Positions 63,120 through 64,000 of a stretch of DNA of 64,000 bases are shown piece by piece. The stretch is from Bauldia sp. (GTDB lineage: Bacteria > Pseudomonadota > Alphaproteobacteria > Rhizobiales > Kaistiaceae). Both the position numbers and the translations under genes were made by a program. The notes beneath the pieces are model-generated. The model did not search any database, had not been told where the DNA came from, and worked only from the letters and a program-made list of their open reading frames with translations. Every line of letters starts with the position of its first letter. Positions within the stretch are counted from its first letter, which is position 1. Where the stretch lies: NCBI GenBank assembly GCA_026126025.1, contig JAHCJZ010000008.1, forward strand, positions 1-64,000. Direction: 5' to 3'.

Positions 63120-63270
63120 TCACCAGTCGCGAACGGGCGAGCCCGTTCGAGCAGGACGCGGATATAGGCTGAACCGGCGCCGCCGGGAAGGGGGGCCGGC
63201 GAGATTTGTCGTCGCACTGTCATCAGCGCGCGCAATCCCGCCAAAGCTCAGCGGCCGGCTGTGGCGCGTG

Positions 63271-64000
63271 TCAGATCCTGGCGCGCCAGGTGATGTAGTT
63301 GGAGGCGGCGAAGTTCCATACGGCGCCGATGGCGGCGCCGGCGAGGCCGGCGAGCCACCACACGCTGCCATTGCTGGCGACGAGCGTCGCCACGCCGACA
63401 TTGGCCACCGCGCCGGCGGCGCCGATGGCGTAGAACGACAACAGCCCGCGGACGAGGCCCCAGCCGCGCAGGCGCTTGTCGCGGTAGGTGATCCAGTTGT
63501 TGACGAAGAAGTTCCATGTCATCGCGGCGGCGACCGCGCCGGTCTGGGCGCGGAAGAAGGCTTCGCCGCCCGCCTCCGCGCCGCCGAGGAGCCACAGCAC
63601 GACGAGGTGGATGACGACGCCGGTGCCGCCGACGAGGGAAAAGAGCAGGAAGCGGGTCGGCAGCCAGCGGCCGAACAGCTTGTCGAGGACGAGGAGCCCG
63701 AACTCCCACGCCGCCATGGTGTCGAGCTTCGATTCGCCATGGACCCGCGGGTGGAAGCGGCAGGCGATCTCGGCATAGCGCAGCGGCCGCTCGGCCGAGG
63801 CGAAGATGTCGAGGAGGATCTTGAAGCCCTGCTGCGACAGGCGGCGCACCGAGCGGTTGAAGGCGTCGCGGCGCATGACGAAGAAGCCGCTCATCGGGTC
63901 GGTCAGCTCGGCGCCGAGAAGGCGTTGCGCGAGCGTGGTGCCGAGCCGGCTGATCGCCTTCCGCCGCCCGCTGAGGCCGATGGTGTCGCCGCCCGCGATG
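63271..64000 (-). CDS. Glycosyltransferase family 2 - GtrA fusion (C-terminal part)
   Basis: The gene enters from the right edge; about 243 codons are visible. The first part GGDTIGLSGRRKAISRLGTTL ... LTDPMSGFFVMRRDAFN belongs to dolichyl-phosphate mannose synthase-like GT2 enzymes, including SGFF. After RFHPRVHGESKLD the chain continues with four hydrophobic helices typical of GtrA (FLLFSLVGGTGVVIHLVVLW, NFFVNNWITYRDKRLRG, NFAASNYITWR). Such fusions glycosylate and flip polyprenyl-linked sugars for surface glycans. The ATG at 63894 is internal, not the start. Confidence 0.9.
   Translation of the reverse strand, partial: IAGGDTIGLSGRRKAISRLGTTLAQRLLGAELTDPMSGFFVMRRDAFNRSVRRLSQQGFKILLDIFASAERPLRYAEIACRFHPRVHGESKLDTMAAWEFGLLVLDKLFGRWLPTRFLLFSLVGGTGVVIHLVVLWLLGGAEAGGEAFFRAQTGAVAAAMTWNFFVNNWITYRDKRLRGWGLVRGLLSFYAIGAAGAVANVGVATLVASNGSVWWLAGLAGAAIGAVWNFAASNYITWRARI

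Overview
The window is GC-rich chromosomal DNA, almost certainly from an alphaproteobacterium and most likely the Hyphomicrobiales (Rhizobiales). This is inferred from the 5S rRNA sequence, the initiator tRNA, the ornithine decarboxylase plus homospermidine synthase pair, the metF/metH1 arrangement and the many palindromic intergenic repeats. I see no transposase, integrase, phage gene or CRISPR array.

Layout. 1-434: end of an rRNA operon (23S 3' end, 5S, terminator). 577-2031: crcB-ltaE on the minus strand. 2544-9378: gltB-gltD (glutamate synthase) followed by a small ParDE-like toxin-antitoxin pair. 9412-11335: nickel/cobalt efflux pair (DUF1007 + NicO) and a DUF3008 protein. 11520-18042: secreted 5'-nucleotidase, ferrochelatase, SPFH/NfeD membrane pair and a beta-barrel protein. 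18195-22799: galU and galE (divergent), a MltB-like lytic transglycosylase and a DUF459 SGNH protein, so cell-envelope functions. 23332-27805: polyamine genes (ornithine decarboxylase with a long structured leader, homospermidine synthase) with an acetyltransferase and two paralogous secreted proteins between them. 28144-31189: small secreted proteins, DUF4424 and a WD40 protein.

31291-47985 is the striking region. Seven full-length paralogous periplasmic PQQ-dependent dehydrogenases (called A-G here, 559-576 aa) are interrupted only by a LuxR-type regulator, one c-type cytochrome and one secreted pentapeptide-repeat protein. All seven keep a W-D-Y-D active site, the signature of lanthanide-dependent alcohol dehydrogenases, yet lack the adjacent Cys-Cys pair typical of methanol/ethanol dehydrogenases. 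Most copies have their own terminator hairpin, and four (A, B, E, F) share a promoter layout: a TATAAG-like -10 box and an ACCC-N4-GGGT inverted repeat 25-35 bp upstream, with a CGATCACGAAAACGCGAG-like block between them in A, B and E. The array therefore looks like self-contained expression cassettes that multiplied in place and diversified, probably feeding electrons to the local cytochrome. No PQQ biosynthesis gene lies in the window.

48344-64000: MarR regulator, methyltransferase, ChrA transporter, a large SH3/crystallin-repeat secreted protein, a eukaryote-like (type 2) isoleucyl-tRNA synthetase with a Nudix hydrolase, a MetF-MetH1 fusion with a well-placed internal start signal, a luciferase-like oxidoreductase, a lipoprotein, initiator tRNA, and a truncated glycosyltransferase-GtrA fusion at the right edge. 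At least six families of palindromic intergenic repeats (named R1-R6 here) are scattered through the window; one R2 copy is read into the lytic transglycosylase gene.
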